From Pleurodeles waltl (lineage: Eukaryota > Chordata > Amphibia > Caudata > Salamandridae): DNA of 64,000 nt. Below are positions 22,245 through 33,491 of this stretch, piece after piece. Numbering within the stretch: position 1 is the first letter of the stretch; each line of letters starts with the position of its first letter. Under the pieces are notes generated by a model that saw nothing but the letters and a program-made list of their open reading frames with translations, had not been told where the DNA came from and did no database searches. The position numbers and the translations under genes were made by a program. Location: the NCBI RefSeq assembly GCF_031143425.1, contig NC_090439.1:349054027-349118026 (forward strand), in the 5' to 3' direction.

Positions 22245-24929
22245 TGTAAGGAAATGCCTCCTTGGCATGGTTGCCCCCTGACTTTTTGCCTTTGCTGATG
22301 CTATGTTTACAATTGAAAGTGTGCTGAGGCCTGCTAACCAGGCCCCAGCACCAGTGTTCTTTCCCTAACCTGTACTTTTGTATCCACAATTGGCAGACCC
22401 TGGCATCCAGATAAGTCCCTTGTAACTGGTACTTCTAGTACCAAGGGCCCTGATGCCAAGGAAGGTCTCTAAGGGCTGCAGCATGTCTTATGCCACCCTG
22501 GAGACCTCTCACTCAGCACAGACACACTGCTTGCCAGCTTGTGTGTGCTAGTGAGGACAAAACGAGTAAGTCGACATGGCACTCCCCTCAGGGTGCCATG
22601 CCAGCCTCTCACTGCCTATGCAGTATAGGTAAGACACCCCTCTAGCAGGCCTTACAGCCCTAAGGCAGGGTGCACTATACCATAGGTGAGGGTACCAGTG
22701 CATGACCATGGTACCCCTACAGTGTCTAAACAAAACCTTAGACATTGTAAGTGCAGGGCAGCCATAAGAGTATATGGTCTGGGAGTTTGTCAAACACGAA
22801 CTCCACAGCACCATAATGGCTACACTGAAAACTGGGAAGTTTGGTATCAAACTTCTCAGCACAATAAATGCACACTGATGCCAGTGTACATTTTATTGTA
22901 AAATACACCCCAGAGGGCACCTTAGAGGTGCCCCCTGAAACTTAACCGACTATCTGTGTAGGCTGACTAGTTTTAGCAGCCTGCCACAAACCGAGACATG
23001 TTGCTGGCCCCATGGGGAGAGTGCCTTTGTCACTCTGAGGCCAGTAACAAAGCCTGCACTGGGTGGAGATGCTAACACCTCCCCCAGGCAGGAATTGTCA
23101 CACCTGGCGGTGAGCCTCAAAGGCTCACCTCCTTTGTGCCAACCCAGCAGGACACTCCAGCTAGTGGAGTTGCCCGCCCCCTCCGGCCAGGCCCCACTTT
23201 TTGGCGGCAAGGCCGGAGAAAATAATGAGAAAAACAAGGAGGAGTCACTGGCCAGTCAGGACAGCCCCTAAGGTGTCCTGAGCTGAAGTGACTCTAACTT
23301 TTAGAAATCCTCCATCTTGCAGATGGAGGATTCCCCCAATAGGGTTAGGATTGTGACCCCCTCCCCTTGGGAGGAGGCACAAAGAGGGTGTACCCACCCT
23401 CAGGGCTAGTAGCCATTGGCTACTAATCCCCCAGACCTAAACACGCCCTTAAATTTAGTATTTAAGGGCTACCCTGAACCCTAGAAAATCAGATTCCTGC
23501 AACTACAAGAAGAAGGACTGCCTAGCTGAAAACCCCTACAGCGGAAGACCAGAAGACGACAACTGCCTTGGCTCCAGAAACTCACCGGCCTGTCTCCGGC
23601 CTTCCAAAGATCCTGCTCCAGCGACGCCTTCCAAAGGGACCAGCGACCTCGACATCCTCTGAGGACTGCCCCTGCTTCGAAAAGACAAGAAACTCCCGAG
23701 GACAGCGGACCTGCTCCAAGAAAAGCTGCAACTTTGTTTCCAGCAGCTTTAAAGATCCCTGCAAGCTCCCCGCAAGAAGCGTGAGACTTGCAACACTGCA
23801 CCCGGCGACCCCGACTCGGCTGGTGGCGATCCAACACCTCAGGAGGGACCCCAGGACTACTCTAAGACTGTGAGTACAAAAACCTGTCCCCCCTGAGCCC
23901 CCACAGCGCCGCCTGCAGAGGGAATCCCGAGGCTTCCCCTGACTGCGACTCTTTGAATCCTAAGTCCCGACACCTGGGAGAGACCCTGCACCCGCAGCCC
24001 CCAGGACCTGAAGGACCGGACTTTCACTGGAGGAGTGACCCCCAGGAGTCCCTCTCCCTTGATCAAGTGGAGGTTTCCCCGAGGAACCCCCCCCTTGCCT
24101 GCCTGCAGCGCTGAAGAGATCCCGAGATCTCTCATAGACTAACATTGCGAACCCGACGCTTGTTTCTACACTGCACCCGGCCGCCCCCGCGCCGCTGAGG
24201 GTGAAATTTCTGTGTGGGCTTGTGTCCCCCCCGGTGCCCTACAAACCCCCCCTGGTCTGCCCTCCGAAGACGCGGGTACTTACCTGCAAGCAGACCGGAA
24301 GCGGGGCACCCCCTTCTCTCCATTCTAGCCTATGTGTTTTGGGCACCACTTTGAACTCTGCACCTGACCGGCCCTGAGCTGCTGGTGTGGTGACTTTGGG
24401 GTTGCTCTGAACCCCCAACGGTGGGCTACCTTGGACCAAGAACTAAGCCCTGTAAGTGTCTTACTTACCTGGTTAACCTAACAAATACTTACCTCCCCTA
24501 GGAACTGTGAAAATTGCACTGTGTCCACTTTTAAAACAGCTATTTGTGAATAACTTGAAAAGTATACATGCAATTTTGATGATTTGAAGTTCCTAAAGTA
24601 CTTACCTGCAATACCTTTCGAATGAGATATTACATGTAGAATTTGAACCTGTGGTTCTTAAAATAAACTAAGAAAAGATATTTTTCTATATAAAAACCTA
24701 TTGGCTGGATTTGTCTCTGAGTGTGTGTACCTCATTTATTGTCTATGTGTATGTACAACAAATGCTTAACACTACTCCTTGGATAAGCCTACTGCTTGAC
24801 CACACTACCACAAAATAGAGCATTAGTATTATCTATTTTTACCACTATTTTACCTCTAAGGGGAACCCTTGGACTCTGTGCATGCTATTCCTTACTTTGA
24901 AATAGCACATACAGAGCCAACTTCCTACA
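22245..24929 (+). repeat. 3' LTR of G3 (2,685 bp, subtype I)
   Basis: Near-identical to the 5' LTR of the same element. Differences seen include GACCATGG for GAGCATGG near 22703, CTCCGGCC for CTCCTGCC near 23594, and GCACTGTG for ACACTAAGTG near 24516. It ends at 24929, followed by the GTAAC duplication. Confidence 0.93.
24662..24760 (+). terminator. Poly(A) signal of G3
   Basis: AATAAA (24662-24667) in the 3' LTR with a GT-rich stretch beginning about 50 bp downstream. The expected 3' end of the G3 transcript. Confidence 0.55.
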
Positions 24930-24934
24930 GTAAC
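24930..24934. repeat. Target site duplication of G3, right copy (GTAAC)
   Basis: Matches 14479-14483 exactly. The host LTR continues from it without loss. Confidence 0.95.
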
Positions 24935-24959
24935 CATGCCAATGAGGCATTTCCCTACA
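24935..24959 (-). repeat. Last 25 bp of the solo LTR interrupted by G3
   Basis: Resumes the interrupted LTR (CATGCCAATGAGGCATTTCC) and ends in CCCTACA at 24959. Host-like DNA begins with CTCACGG. Confidence 0.8.
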
Positions 24960-25134
24960 CTCACGGACTATAATAAAAGGCTTCAAAGCTTTTCATTATA
25001 AACACAGCCACTAGCGGCACTAACAAAATAAAAGCAAACTGCACTTTGTTCGAAAAACCACCAGATGGCAGAAGAATGCAAAGAGTTTGATTCCCTATTT
25101 ATTTATTAAATACAAAATTTATGTGAGCTTGTAA

Positions 25135-25232
25135 GGGTCTTATGTACAAGCCTCTTATGCCACCAGTGTGTCACTTTTTCCACATATTAAAAGTGATGTG
25201 CCGGTGGTGAAAGAGGCTTGTAAATAAGCCCC
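25135..25232. repeat. 98-bp foldback MITE with TAA target duplications
   Basis: Terminal inverted repeats GGGTCTTATGTACAAG and GGGGCTTATTTACAAG match at 14 of 16 positions, and the whole element nearly folds back on itself. TAA flanks both ends (25132-25134, 25233-25235). A 3-bp TAA/TTA duplication with GGG-starting ends suits PIF/Harbinger-derived MITEs. Confidence 0.7.
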
Positions 25233-25235
25233 TAA

Positions 25236-25828
25236 GGGCCTGATTTAAATAAAGTGGCGCTACATCGAATGCAGCAGCACTTTTCTTGTACCTCTAAGTA
25301 CCCCCTTAACTTCACCATGTGTGTGCCATATTTAAGATACAGTGCACCATGACGGTAGTTGAAGAACTAGTGTCAGAACTTTTCATGCTAGTTTGGTACT
25401 TTGCAGGATTAGCCTAAAAAATGTTGAGACGAAGGGCCACATGTATCAAAGGGGTTTACCCATTCTGTGGTTATGGGAAAATATGTTTGTACATATGGCC
25501 CTAATACTGCAAACCACATTGAGGCCTATTATAAAGAAATGGTGTGCCTCCTTTAAATGCCTGGTCTGTGCAGGCATTAAAAATTCCGCAAAAAACAGCG
25601 CAAATAAATGTTTTTGGTTTCTTTGCGACATTTTTATGCGCCCCCAGCATACATTATGACTGGTGCAGGCATAATGTGATGCAAGGGGTTACAAAGTGGA
25701 GCAATGCATGCAGTGCATTACTTTATAAATCTGGTGTGGTGATTTTGGCCTCGTTGGGCCACATTCGAGTTTTAAAAAATGGCATTAATGTGGCGCAAGA
25801 AGGCGCTAGGCCCTCTTAAATCTGGGCC
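25236..25828. repeat. MITE-like composite repeat (about 590 bp)
   Basis: The ends GGGCCTGATTTAA and (reverse complement of the right end) GGCCCAGATTTAA form imperfect inverted repeats, 11 of 13. Flanks are TAA at left and TTA at right, so the duplication is not perfect. A smaller foldback is nested at 25434. Probably a non-autonomous Harbinger-like element; no transposase frame. Confidence 0.45.
25434..25501. repeat. 68-bp foldback element nested in the composite repeat
   Basis: The ends GGGCCACATGTATCAAA and (reverse complement) GGGCCATATGTACAAAC are imperfect inverted repeats. Right flank TAA, left flank GAA, so the duplication is only partly preserved. Confidence 0.45.
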
Positions 25829-26709
25829 TTAGTTTTTTAGTTCAGATAAAAAGCCCGGACTGCACAATTCAGGCTTGTCATAAGCGGACACAGATTCGCC
25901 AACCGGAAAGTAGCAGATCATTTCAAGTAGGAAAAAGGTCTCAGAAACGCATTTTAAAACAGCCAAATTGGCATTTTATCACCAGCTCCAATCACAAAGG
26001 TGAGGCAATATACAGGTGCATGCTGGCAACCTCCCCCTAATTTGCTTTCGACGAGAGTGACACAAAAGGCGCTGGTGCACAAACTGTTCCAAGTTTGACA
26101 CCTAATCGGAGGACACCGTGCCAATAGAATGTCCTTCCCCATTACAAGAAGTACAAATAATGCACGCTTTTTGTTGAGGCAGGTATCATGAGAGGAAACA
26201 ATTGTGATTTGGGCACACATAATATTGCCGTGTTGGGCGCAAGCAGGAACTTATACCCAAAACGGGATTACCAGCCCGTCGCGATTGAAGTCAAAAACTG
26301 CATTTATCATGAGCTTTTATCAAGTACTTTACCTGGCATGACAACCCAGTGTAGCCTACAGGACAGTCGCATGTCTCTATAAGATGTGTTGCTTCTCTAC
26401 CGGAGTGCATTCCCTCTCCTGGAACCGCAACCTCCACTGTGATATTGGAGATTCTAAAATATAAGAGTGGAAAAAGTGCAAAACAACACTTTTATATAAG
26501 ATATTTGCAAGGGCACTTTTAAAATAATATGTTCTGCTTTTATGCACAGCAAGGAATTTATTTCAAACCTGAAAGCTGTTCCTCCAATTGCTCATTTCAC
26601 TCTAACTTGGACCTTAATGTATGGGTAGTCTCTTACATTGTAAACTTCACTGTTATCCTTACAGATAATAGAGGGATTTTTCTGCATAAGACTTTCACTG
26701 AGGGCTTAC

Positions 26710-26837
26710 CTGCTCTGCTGCAATGCTTGACCGTACGAGGCTTTAATGAGGATGTACTCAATGTTGCTCAGAACAGAAAGGAAGTCTGAATGAGTGACAT
26801 GCTTCTCGGAAACCGAGTTGAAATATTTCCAGAAATG
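26710..26837 (-). CDS. LAMA1: Laminin alpha exon: C-terminal part of domain IV (L4), LAMA1-like
   Basis: Read on the minus strand, the exon follows a good acceptor (TTTTTGTTCCCAG, AG at 26838-26839) and ends at a donor (CAG then GTAAGC). It is 128 nt: 42 codons plus two bases, entering in phase 0. The peptide includes FWKYFNSVSEKHVTHSDF and IEYILIKASYGQALQQSR, which I recognise as the conserved end of a laminin alpha L4 (laminin B) domain; alpha-1 fits better than alpha-2 from memory. L4 modules sit between laminin-type EGF repeats in the short arm of the secreted basement-membrane trimer. The reading continues in phase from the exon at 28915-29100. The next downstream exon is not found in the window. 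Confidence 0.75.
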
Positions 26838-28914
26838 CTGGGAACAAAAACAAAAAGTCCAGCAAGAATAAGTTCATATAACAGAAGAACATGTATTTCT
26901 CTTTCAATTGTGTACAATTAATATTCGTCACATAATTATGAACCCATGGCTAACGTTGCATGTCCAAGAACTGGCTTTCATTCTTTCACCCACTCCCCCC
27001 TTTAGAAAAAAAGCCCAAAAGCCCAAAACTGTATTTCATAACCGAAATTGTTAGACCTGGGGATCAGTGACCTTAAATGGGACGTGAGGTCCATTTAGGG
27101 CCTCATTTAGAGGTTGGCTGACAGGTTACTCAGTCACAAACGTGCTGGATATCCTGTTCGTATTACAATTCCCATAGGCTACAATGGGATTTTAATACGG
27201 CAGACGAGATATCTGCCAAACTCTAAATCGGGCCCTTAGTCTATGGTGAATCTCAACCAAGAATCAACTCATCCCAACGCTAATTTGATGCACAAATCAA
27301 CCATGCAGCTGCCAAGGTACAGTCAGCGTTTGTTTGTGAGTCCAAGAGGACCAGTGCTAACCCATCAACGCACCTATGAATGTTCGCAGTCTGTGGTCAC
27401 AACCCATGTCATATTTACAAAACTCTTCCTTTGGGCTGGGGGTAATCACTGGACACAATAGTGTGTAGGCTACAAGCGCTGTGAAGCACAACACAGGACT
27501 GTGGTGACACTGGACCAAGTACCATTAAATACCTGTTAAAGGAGTCGCCAGGGTTTGTGCTGCATTGTAAGTGTGCTTGATAGTACTGCTGTCAGGTTCC
27601 ACTGTACCAAAACCTTTCCAGACAGAACTTGGGCTTGGACTTCATTGCACACCCCTGGGTTAAGATGGGGGTTCTAGTTCTGCAGTCTTATCATACTGGA
27701 AACAAAGATTAATGTATCCTGCGGTTTGACTGGGAAGAAGGTGTCATTTCTCCAACTGAGCGTCATGTGCCCATGACATGTGCCATTGCTGGAGTAATTC
27801 AGGGAAAAAGTATTCAGTGTTTGGTTCATTTGGGGGGAAGGGCATCCTAGGATCCAAGGGGAGAGGAAGGTAGTGCAGAGAAAAGAGGTTTGGTCAACTT
27901 AGGGTCCATAGGGACTGTACAAGTTAAGGGCATGGGAATGGGTAGCGGCACTGGCTCTGTTGGATCAGAGCAGGTTCCAAGAGGAAGCAGTACAGTCTCC
28001 TGATGGAAAAGTACTGGCTCAGGGGGAGCATTGCAGTGTGCGATCAGGAGCAGCCCAGATCCGGGTCAGGAAAGTGGTAGTTTCTAGTGTGGTAGGGAAA
28101 GAGAATGCTTCAAAAGTGCTAGTGGGCAGCACAGCATCAAGAGACAGGGAGGAGTACATGCTCTAGGAGGAAGCCACACATGGTCCATGGAGCAGGCATC
28201 ACTGAGGTCTAGGGAGAGGGTGGCCAGGCCATTAGCCCTTTCAGACTAATGCCCTGTTAGGAGCATCAATGTGCTTAGGGACATTTCATTGCAAATTATA
28301 ACAATGATAATTATTAGCATCACTGAAGGTAAATCTGCATTTAAAGTTGAATTGTGCATTACACCATCAGTGCTTCAACTCCTGCTCCCATTTTCTTCTC
28401 TGAACTAGTGTTAGGCAACTTAAAGCATCTTATTTTAGCATCATGCAAGGCTGTGCGAGGAAACAAACATGCATAAACTATGTAATGCATCCCTGTCCGT
28501 TCTGGAGTGGTGTGAGTGTGAGCGAGAGGAAAAAGGGCAGTTAGGCTTCAAAATGGGAGGACACAGGCAGGTTACCAGGAGCACTGCTTGTCTGCACCAT
28601 TGGTGGTCCAGGATGTGGGGGGGTGTTAGGAAGGAAACAAGGGAGTTAGAACAGGATATAGGCAACAGAGCTGGAACTGGGGACAGACCACCAACATGAC
28701 CCTCCATTCATGCACTTTTTACTGCTATCCTAGTGTGATACCAGTACTACTTGCGGCATCATTTTCAGCCAGGATGATGCCTGCATTTCTTCTGTTAGGT
28801 GTTGTACAACCTCGGATGCTTTTTCCACGAAGCACACAATACATGAGTACTAGGTGGCATGGATAAATCTTCTTTAAAGTAAAAACCTCACTGTTGCATT
28901 CAATATGTACTTAC
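26838..28914 (-). other. Laminin intron (2,077 bp)
   Basis: Bounded on the minus strand by the donor GTAAGTA (28914 downward) and the acceptor TTTTTGTTCCCAG (ending at 26838). It contains a 138-bp MITE at 27098 and otherwise unassigned sequence with only short open frames. Confidence 0.75.
27098..27235. repeat. 138-bp MITE with TTA target duplications
   Basis: Inverted ends GGGCCTCATTTAGAGGTTGGC and (reverse complement) GGGCCCGATTTAGAGTTTGGC, flanked by TTA on both sides (27095-27097 and 27236-27238). Typical of a Harbinger-type non-autonomous element. Too short to encode protein. Confidence 0.7.
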
Positions 28915-29100
28915 CTCTTTCATCTCTACTTGTACTTCACTTCTCACACCACTTTCAGGGGCAGGAACATCCATGTAGATCACATGTTTACTTAGATGAC
29001 CACCCTTCATGAGAATCTGGGGCTCAAAGTTTGACACTCCAGATTCACCCAGGGCATGGAAAGCAGCAGTGTACTTCAGTTTCCCACCATAGAACATAAG
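28915..29100 (-). CDS. LAMA1: Laminin alpha exon: middle part of domain IV (L4), LAMA1-like
   Basis: On the minus strand the exon is preceded by an acceptor with a pyrimidine-rich tract (TTTTATTTCCATAG, AG at 29101-29102) and followed by a perfect donor (AAAGAG then GTAAGTA). It is exactly 186 nt, 62 codons, entering and leaving in phase 0. The peptide contains FYGGKLKYTAAFHAL, SNFEPQILMKGGH and VIYMDVPAPESGVRSEV, the pattern of a laminin alpha L4 domain. It joins in phase to the exon at 26710-26837, which supplies the rest of the module. No damage is visible, so it is probably a working exon. The gene is transcribed right to left, the same direction as G4, G5 and G6. Alpha-1 is favoured from memory of family sequences; alpha-2 or alpha-3 are alternatives. 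Confidence 0.78.
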
Positions 29101-30771
29101 CTATGGAAATAAAATGAAAGCCAACTTTAACTTCATCATAGGTTTCTTATTTTGAACAAGATCCACTATAGAACAAATATACACAAATAATCCACACTTC
29201 TGTTCAAAATATATTGTTCAAAGCACAAACAAAACTATTATAAATTAGGTTGTTGGAATGAAAATGTCTCCTGCAAGGTACACAGTTGTGTTCCACTGCC
29301 CTGCCTGCTCAACGTTGTGTTTCTGGTATTCTGGCTTATGATTTTGGCCCTAACCTCACACTAATCTAATGTGTGCTGAGACTCAGTCCTGTCACTTGAC
29401 ATGAGTGAGGCCCTGAACCTGTCCTTGACCTAGAGGGGGTGTACCAAGTATGCCATCATTGCACAGTGGTCAACTGTATCTGTCACGTTTAGCGCATAGG
29501 CACCGTATGATGTTTTGTTAATGCATAATTGTGACCAGACCTTTTTATGTGTGTCACTGAAGTAGAGGTCTACTGGCCCACTGGTGTGAAGTTCCACTTC
29601 TATGTGCTACTCCAGATCCAAGCGCTAACATCCTAAGTGTATGTTGTACATGTTTGTGTATGTGGCCAACCTGCATTGTGTCCATAAGTGAGCCAAAATA
29701 ATGGAGGCCTGTGGAATTCCTTTTGGTTGCCCCTGGCATAACATTATGCAAAATCTGGGGGTAAAGCTGTTTTTCAAGACAGTGGAAGTGTATTGCTGAC
29801 AGTCCTGAAGCTAGAGGGAGGAGATAAAGATACTGAAGTGGGGGATAGAGAAGAAAATGTTCCTTTAGAAAATCAATTAGGACGTTTGTTGAGAGGAGCT
29901 GCTGATTAGACTTCCTTAAGCACTGACATTCGGTAGGTGGCAAGGGTGAAGAGTGGGACTGCAGTCTCCATTGTTCAAGGTGAAAGAGACCCTTAACTGA
30001 GGCCAGTCACCCTGCTGTAATGAATATCACTCTTACTAAGGTTTTGCCTAGAGAGGGGCCAGCAAAAGATATTTGAAAAGAAAGCTATCCCAAACCAGTT
30101 GTGAAAGTGCAAACAGGGATTCCCCATTTCTATTCTGCTATGACTGCCTGAAAGCGGAACCCACCACCCTGCTTGTGGTTCAAGGTCCAAGTGCTGTATG
30201 ATCAAGGGTGGAGTGTGCCACATATTACTCAGAGGCCTACTGTACAGTTAGAGCTGGTGTCTGCCTCACAACCAGTTTCCCAGAGGTGAAGGGACATCAC
30301 CTGAGTCGTTGCCTTGCTGCAAGGAGCTACTTGTCTCCCCTTAGATCAAGTTTAGGCCATTACCATTTCTTTAAGCCTATAAAATTCAAGTGTTTTGTCA
30401 AGCTCCACCAATGTACTTCGAAACAGCAAACGTGTAAAGTAGAAGGTTCCTCCCATTTTTGGTCCAGATGAATACCCTATCAAAATGTTTCAATAGGGTC
30501 TAAACATCAGCATTTATACTAGCAGACTGATATTACTGATGTCAATATTTATAATGTAGTTTCATTTTGCATAATGTTATATCAGTGTCTGGCACTGTAC
30601 ACATGCTTAGAAAGAGCACTATCAAACCTTTTGTCACATTCACCACTATTCACTTCTCACTGCACAATTCTAATTGAAGCACCTTTGTTAGAATGCAATA
30701 TCTGACATAGTAATGGAAAAGGCCAACAGTGAATTAATCCATTTGCGTTTTTTCAAAAAGATTTTATTATT
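29101..30771 (-). other. Laminin intron upstream of exon 28915-29100, up to the G4 insertion
   Basis: Unassigned non-LTR sequence with short open frames only. No reading that would precede the L4 exon was found, so the upstream exon is probably beyond the G4 and G6 insertions or outside the window. Confidence 0.55.
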
Positions 30772-30776
30772 AAAAG
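30772..30776. repeat. Target site duplication of G4, left copy (AAAAG)
   Basis: AAAAG precedes the G4 LTR here and is repeated at 51680-51684 after the other LTR. Confidence 0.93.
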
Positions 30777-33461
30777 TGTAGGAAGTTGGCTCTGTATGTG
30801 CTATTTCAAAGTAAGGAATAGCATGCACAGAGTCCAAGGGTTCCCCTTAGAGGTAAAATAGTGGTAAAAATAGATAATACTAATGCTCTATTTTGTGGTA
30901 GTGTGGTCGAGCAGTAGGCTTATCCAAGGAGTAGTGTTAAGCATTTGTTGTACATACACATAGACAATAAATGAGGTACACACACTCAGAGACAAATCCA
31001 GCCAATAGGTTTTGTATAGAAAAATATATTTTCTTAGTTTATTTTAAGAACCACAGGTTCAAATTCTACATGTAATATCTCATTCGAAAGGTATTGCAGG
31101 TAAGTACTTTAGGAACTTCAAATCATCAAAATTGCATGTATACTTTTCAAGTTATTCACAAATAGCTGTTTTAAAAGTGGACACAGTGCAATTTTCACAG
31201 TTCCTAGGGGAGGTAAGTATTGGTTAGGTTAACCAGGTAAGTAAGACACTTACAGGGCTCAGTTCTTGGTCCAAGGTAGCCCACCGTTGGGGGTTCAGAG
31301 CAACCCCAAAGTCACCACACCAGCAGCTCAGGGCCGGTCAGGTGCAGAGTTCAAAGTGGTGCCCAAAACACATAGGCTAGAATGGAGAGAAGGGGGTGCC
31401 CCGGTTCCGGTCTGCTTGCAGGTAAGTACCCGCGTCTTCGGAGGGCAGACCAGGGGGGTTTTGTAGGGCACCGGGGGGGACACAAGCCCACACAGAAATT
31501 TCACCCTCAGCAGCGCGGGGGCGGCCGGGTGCAGTGTAGAAACAGGCGTCGGGTTCGCAATGTTAGTCTATGAGAGATCTCGGGATCTCTTCAGCGCTGC
31601 AGGCAGGCAAGGGGGGGGGTTCCTCGGGGAAACCTCCACTTGGGCAAGGGAGAGGGACTCCTGGGGGTCACTTCTCCAGTGAAAGTCCGGTCCTTCAGGT
31701 CCTGGGGGCCGCGGGTGCAGGGTCTCTCCCAGGCGTCGGGACTTTAGGTTCAAAGAGTCGCGGTCAGGGGAAGCCTCGGGATTCCCTCTGCAGGCGGCGC
31801 TGTGGGGGCTCAGGGGGGACAGGTTTTGGTACTCACAGTATCAGAGTAGTCCTGGGGTCCCTCCTGAGGTGTTGGATCGCCACCAGTCGAGTCGGGGTCG
31901 CCGGGTGCAGTGTTGCAAGTCTCACGCTTCTTGCGGGGAGCTTGCAGGGTTCTTTAAAGCTGCTGGAAACAAAGTTGCAGCTTTTCTTGGAGCAGGTCCG
32001 CTGTCCTCGGGAGTTTCTTGTCTTTTCGAAGCAGGGGGCAGTCCTCAGAGGATGTCGAGGTCGCTGGTCCCTTTGGAAGGCGTCGCTGGAGCAGGATCTT
32101 TGGAAGGCAGGAGACAGGCCGGTGAGTTTCTGGAGCCAAGGCAGTTGTCGTCTTCTGGTCTTCCTCTGCAGGGGTTTTCAGCTAGGCAGTCCTTCTTCTT
32201 GTAGTTGCAGGAATCTAATTTTCTAGGGTTCAGGGTAGCCCTTAAATACTAAATTTAAGGGCGTGTTTAGGTCTGGGGGGTTAGTAGCCAATGGCTACTA
32301 GCCCTGAGGGTGGGTACACCCTCTTTGTGCCTCCTCCCAAGGGGAGGGGGTCACAATCCTAACCCTATTGGGGGAATCCTCCATCTGCAAGATGGAGGAT
32401 TTCTAAAAGTTAGAGTCACTTCAGCTTAGGACACCTTAGGGGCTGTCCTGACTGGCCAGTGACTCCTCCTTGTTTTTCTCATTATCTTCTCCGGCCTTGC
32501 CGCCAAAAGTGGGGCCTGGCCGGAGGGGGCGGGCAACTCCACTAGCTGGAGTGTCCTGCTGGGTTGGCACAAAGGAGGTGAGCCTTTGAGGCTGACCGCC
32601 AGGTGTGACAATTCCTGCCTGGGGGAGGTGTTAGCATCTCCACCCAGTGCAGGCTTTGTTACTGGCCTCAGAGTGACAAAGGCACTCTCCCCATGGGGCC
32701 AGCAACATGTCTCGGTTTGTGGCAGGCTGCTAAAACTAGTCAGCCTACACAGATAGTCGGTTAAGTTTCAGGGGGCACCTCTAAGGTGCCCTCTGTGGTG
32801 TATTTTACAATAAAATGTACACTGGCATCAGTGTGCATTTATTGTGCTGAGAAGTTTGATACCAAACTTCCCAGTTTTCAGTGTAGCCATTATGGTGCTG
32901 TGGAGTTCGTGTTTGACAAACTCCCAGACCATATACTCTTATGGCTACCCTGCACTTACAATGTCTAAGGTTTTGTTTAGACACTGTAGGGGTACCATGC
33001 TCATGCACTGGTACCCTCACCTATGGTATAGTGCACCCTGCCTTAGGGCTGTAAGGCCTGCTAGAGGGGTGTCTTACCTATACTGCATAGGCAGTGAGAG
33101 GCTGGCATGGCACCCTGAGGGGAGTGCCATGTCGACTTACTCGTTTTGTCCTCACTAGCACACACAAGCTGGCAAGCAGTGTGTCTGTGCTGAGTGAGAG
33201 GTCTCCAGGGTGGCATAAGACATGCTGCAGCCCTTAGAGACCTTCCTTGGCATCAGGGCCCTTGGTACTAGAAGTACCAGTTACAAGGGACTTATCTGGA
33301 TGCCAGGGTCTGCCAATTGTGGATACAAAAGTACAGGTTAGGGAAAGAACACTGGTGCTGGGGCCTGGTTAGCAGGCCTCAGCACACTTTCAATTGTAAA
33401 CATAGCATCAGCAAAGGCAAAAAGTCAGGGGGCAACCATGCCAAGGAGGCATTTCCTTACA
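30777..33461 (-). repeat. 3' LTR of G4 (2,685 bp, subtype I)
   Basis: On the plus strand it begins TGTAGGAAG and ends TTCCTTACA. The pol stop and polypurine tract lie directly to its right. Subtype I marker TTCTCCGGCC near 32489. Confidence 0.93.
30990..31043 (-). terminator. Poly(A) signal of G4
   Basis: AATAAA on the minus strand at 31038-31043 (TTTATT on plus) in the 3' LTR, with the GT-rich stretch following it in transcript direction towards 30990 and beyond. Confidence 0.55.
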
Positions 33462-33478
33462 CAACCCCCCCCCAAACG
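33462..33478 (-). promoter_or_regulatory. Polypurine tract of G4
   Basis: On the minus strand CGTTT, nine G and TTG precede the LTR (C-run at 33465-33473 on plus). Confidence 0.85.
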
Positions 33479-33491
33479 AAAGAGGATGAGA

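Larger units (their letters stand above)
14484..24929 (+). mobile_element. G3: complete Gmr1-like Ty3/Gypsy element, 10,446 bp, frameshifted
   Basis: Two LTRs (14484-17170 and 22245-24929) flank a primer-binding site, leader, gag-pol and polypurine tract, with a perfect GTAAC target duplication. By eye the LTRs differ at roughly eight positions plus a 2-bp indel, about 0.3%, so the insertion is recent. The gag-pol carries one frameshift, so this copy should be non-autonomous, although its LTRs, primer site and polypurine tract would allow mobilisation by a sibling. Confidence 0.95.
24960..26709 (-). other. Probable laminin intron downstream of exon 26710-26837
   Basis: AT-rich non-LTR sequence with at least three foldback or MITE-like elements between 25135 and 25828. 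I see no further exon: no Cys-rich EGF-like reading frame and no reading that would continue the domain IV exon. It begins (minus strand) with the donor GTAAGC at 26704-26709. Confidence 0.6.

Noticed and set aside
28441..28707. Two overlapping frames of 76-88 codons on opposite strands in the laminin intron
   Set aside because: Low-complexity composition, no domain and no splice-site support. They lie inside the intron between the two laminin exons.
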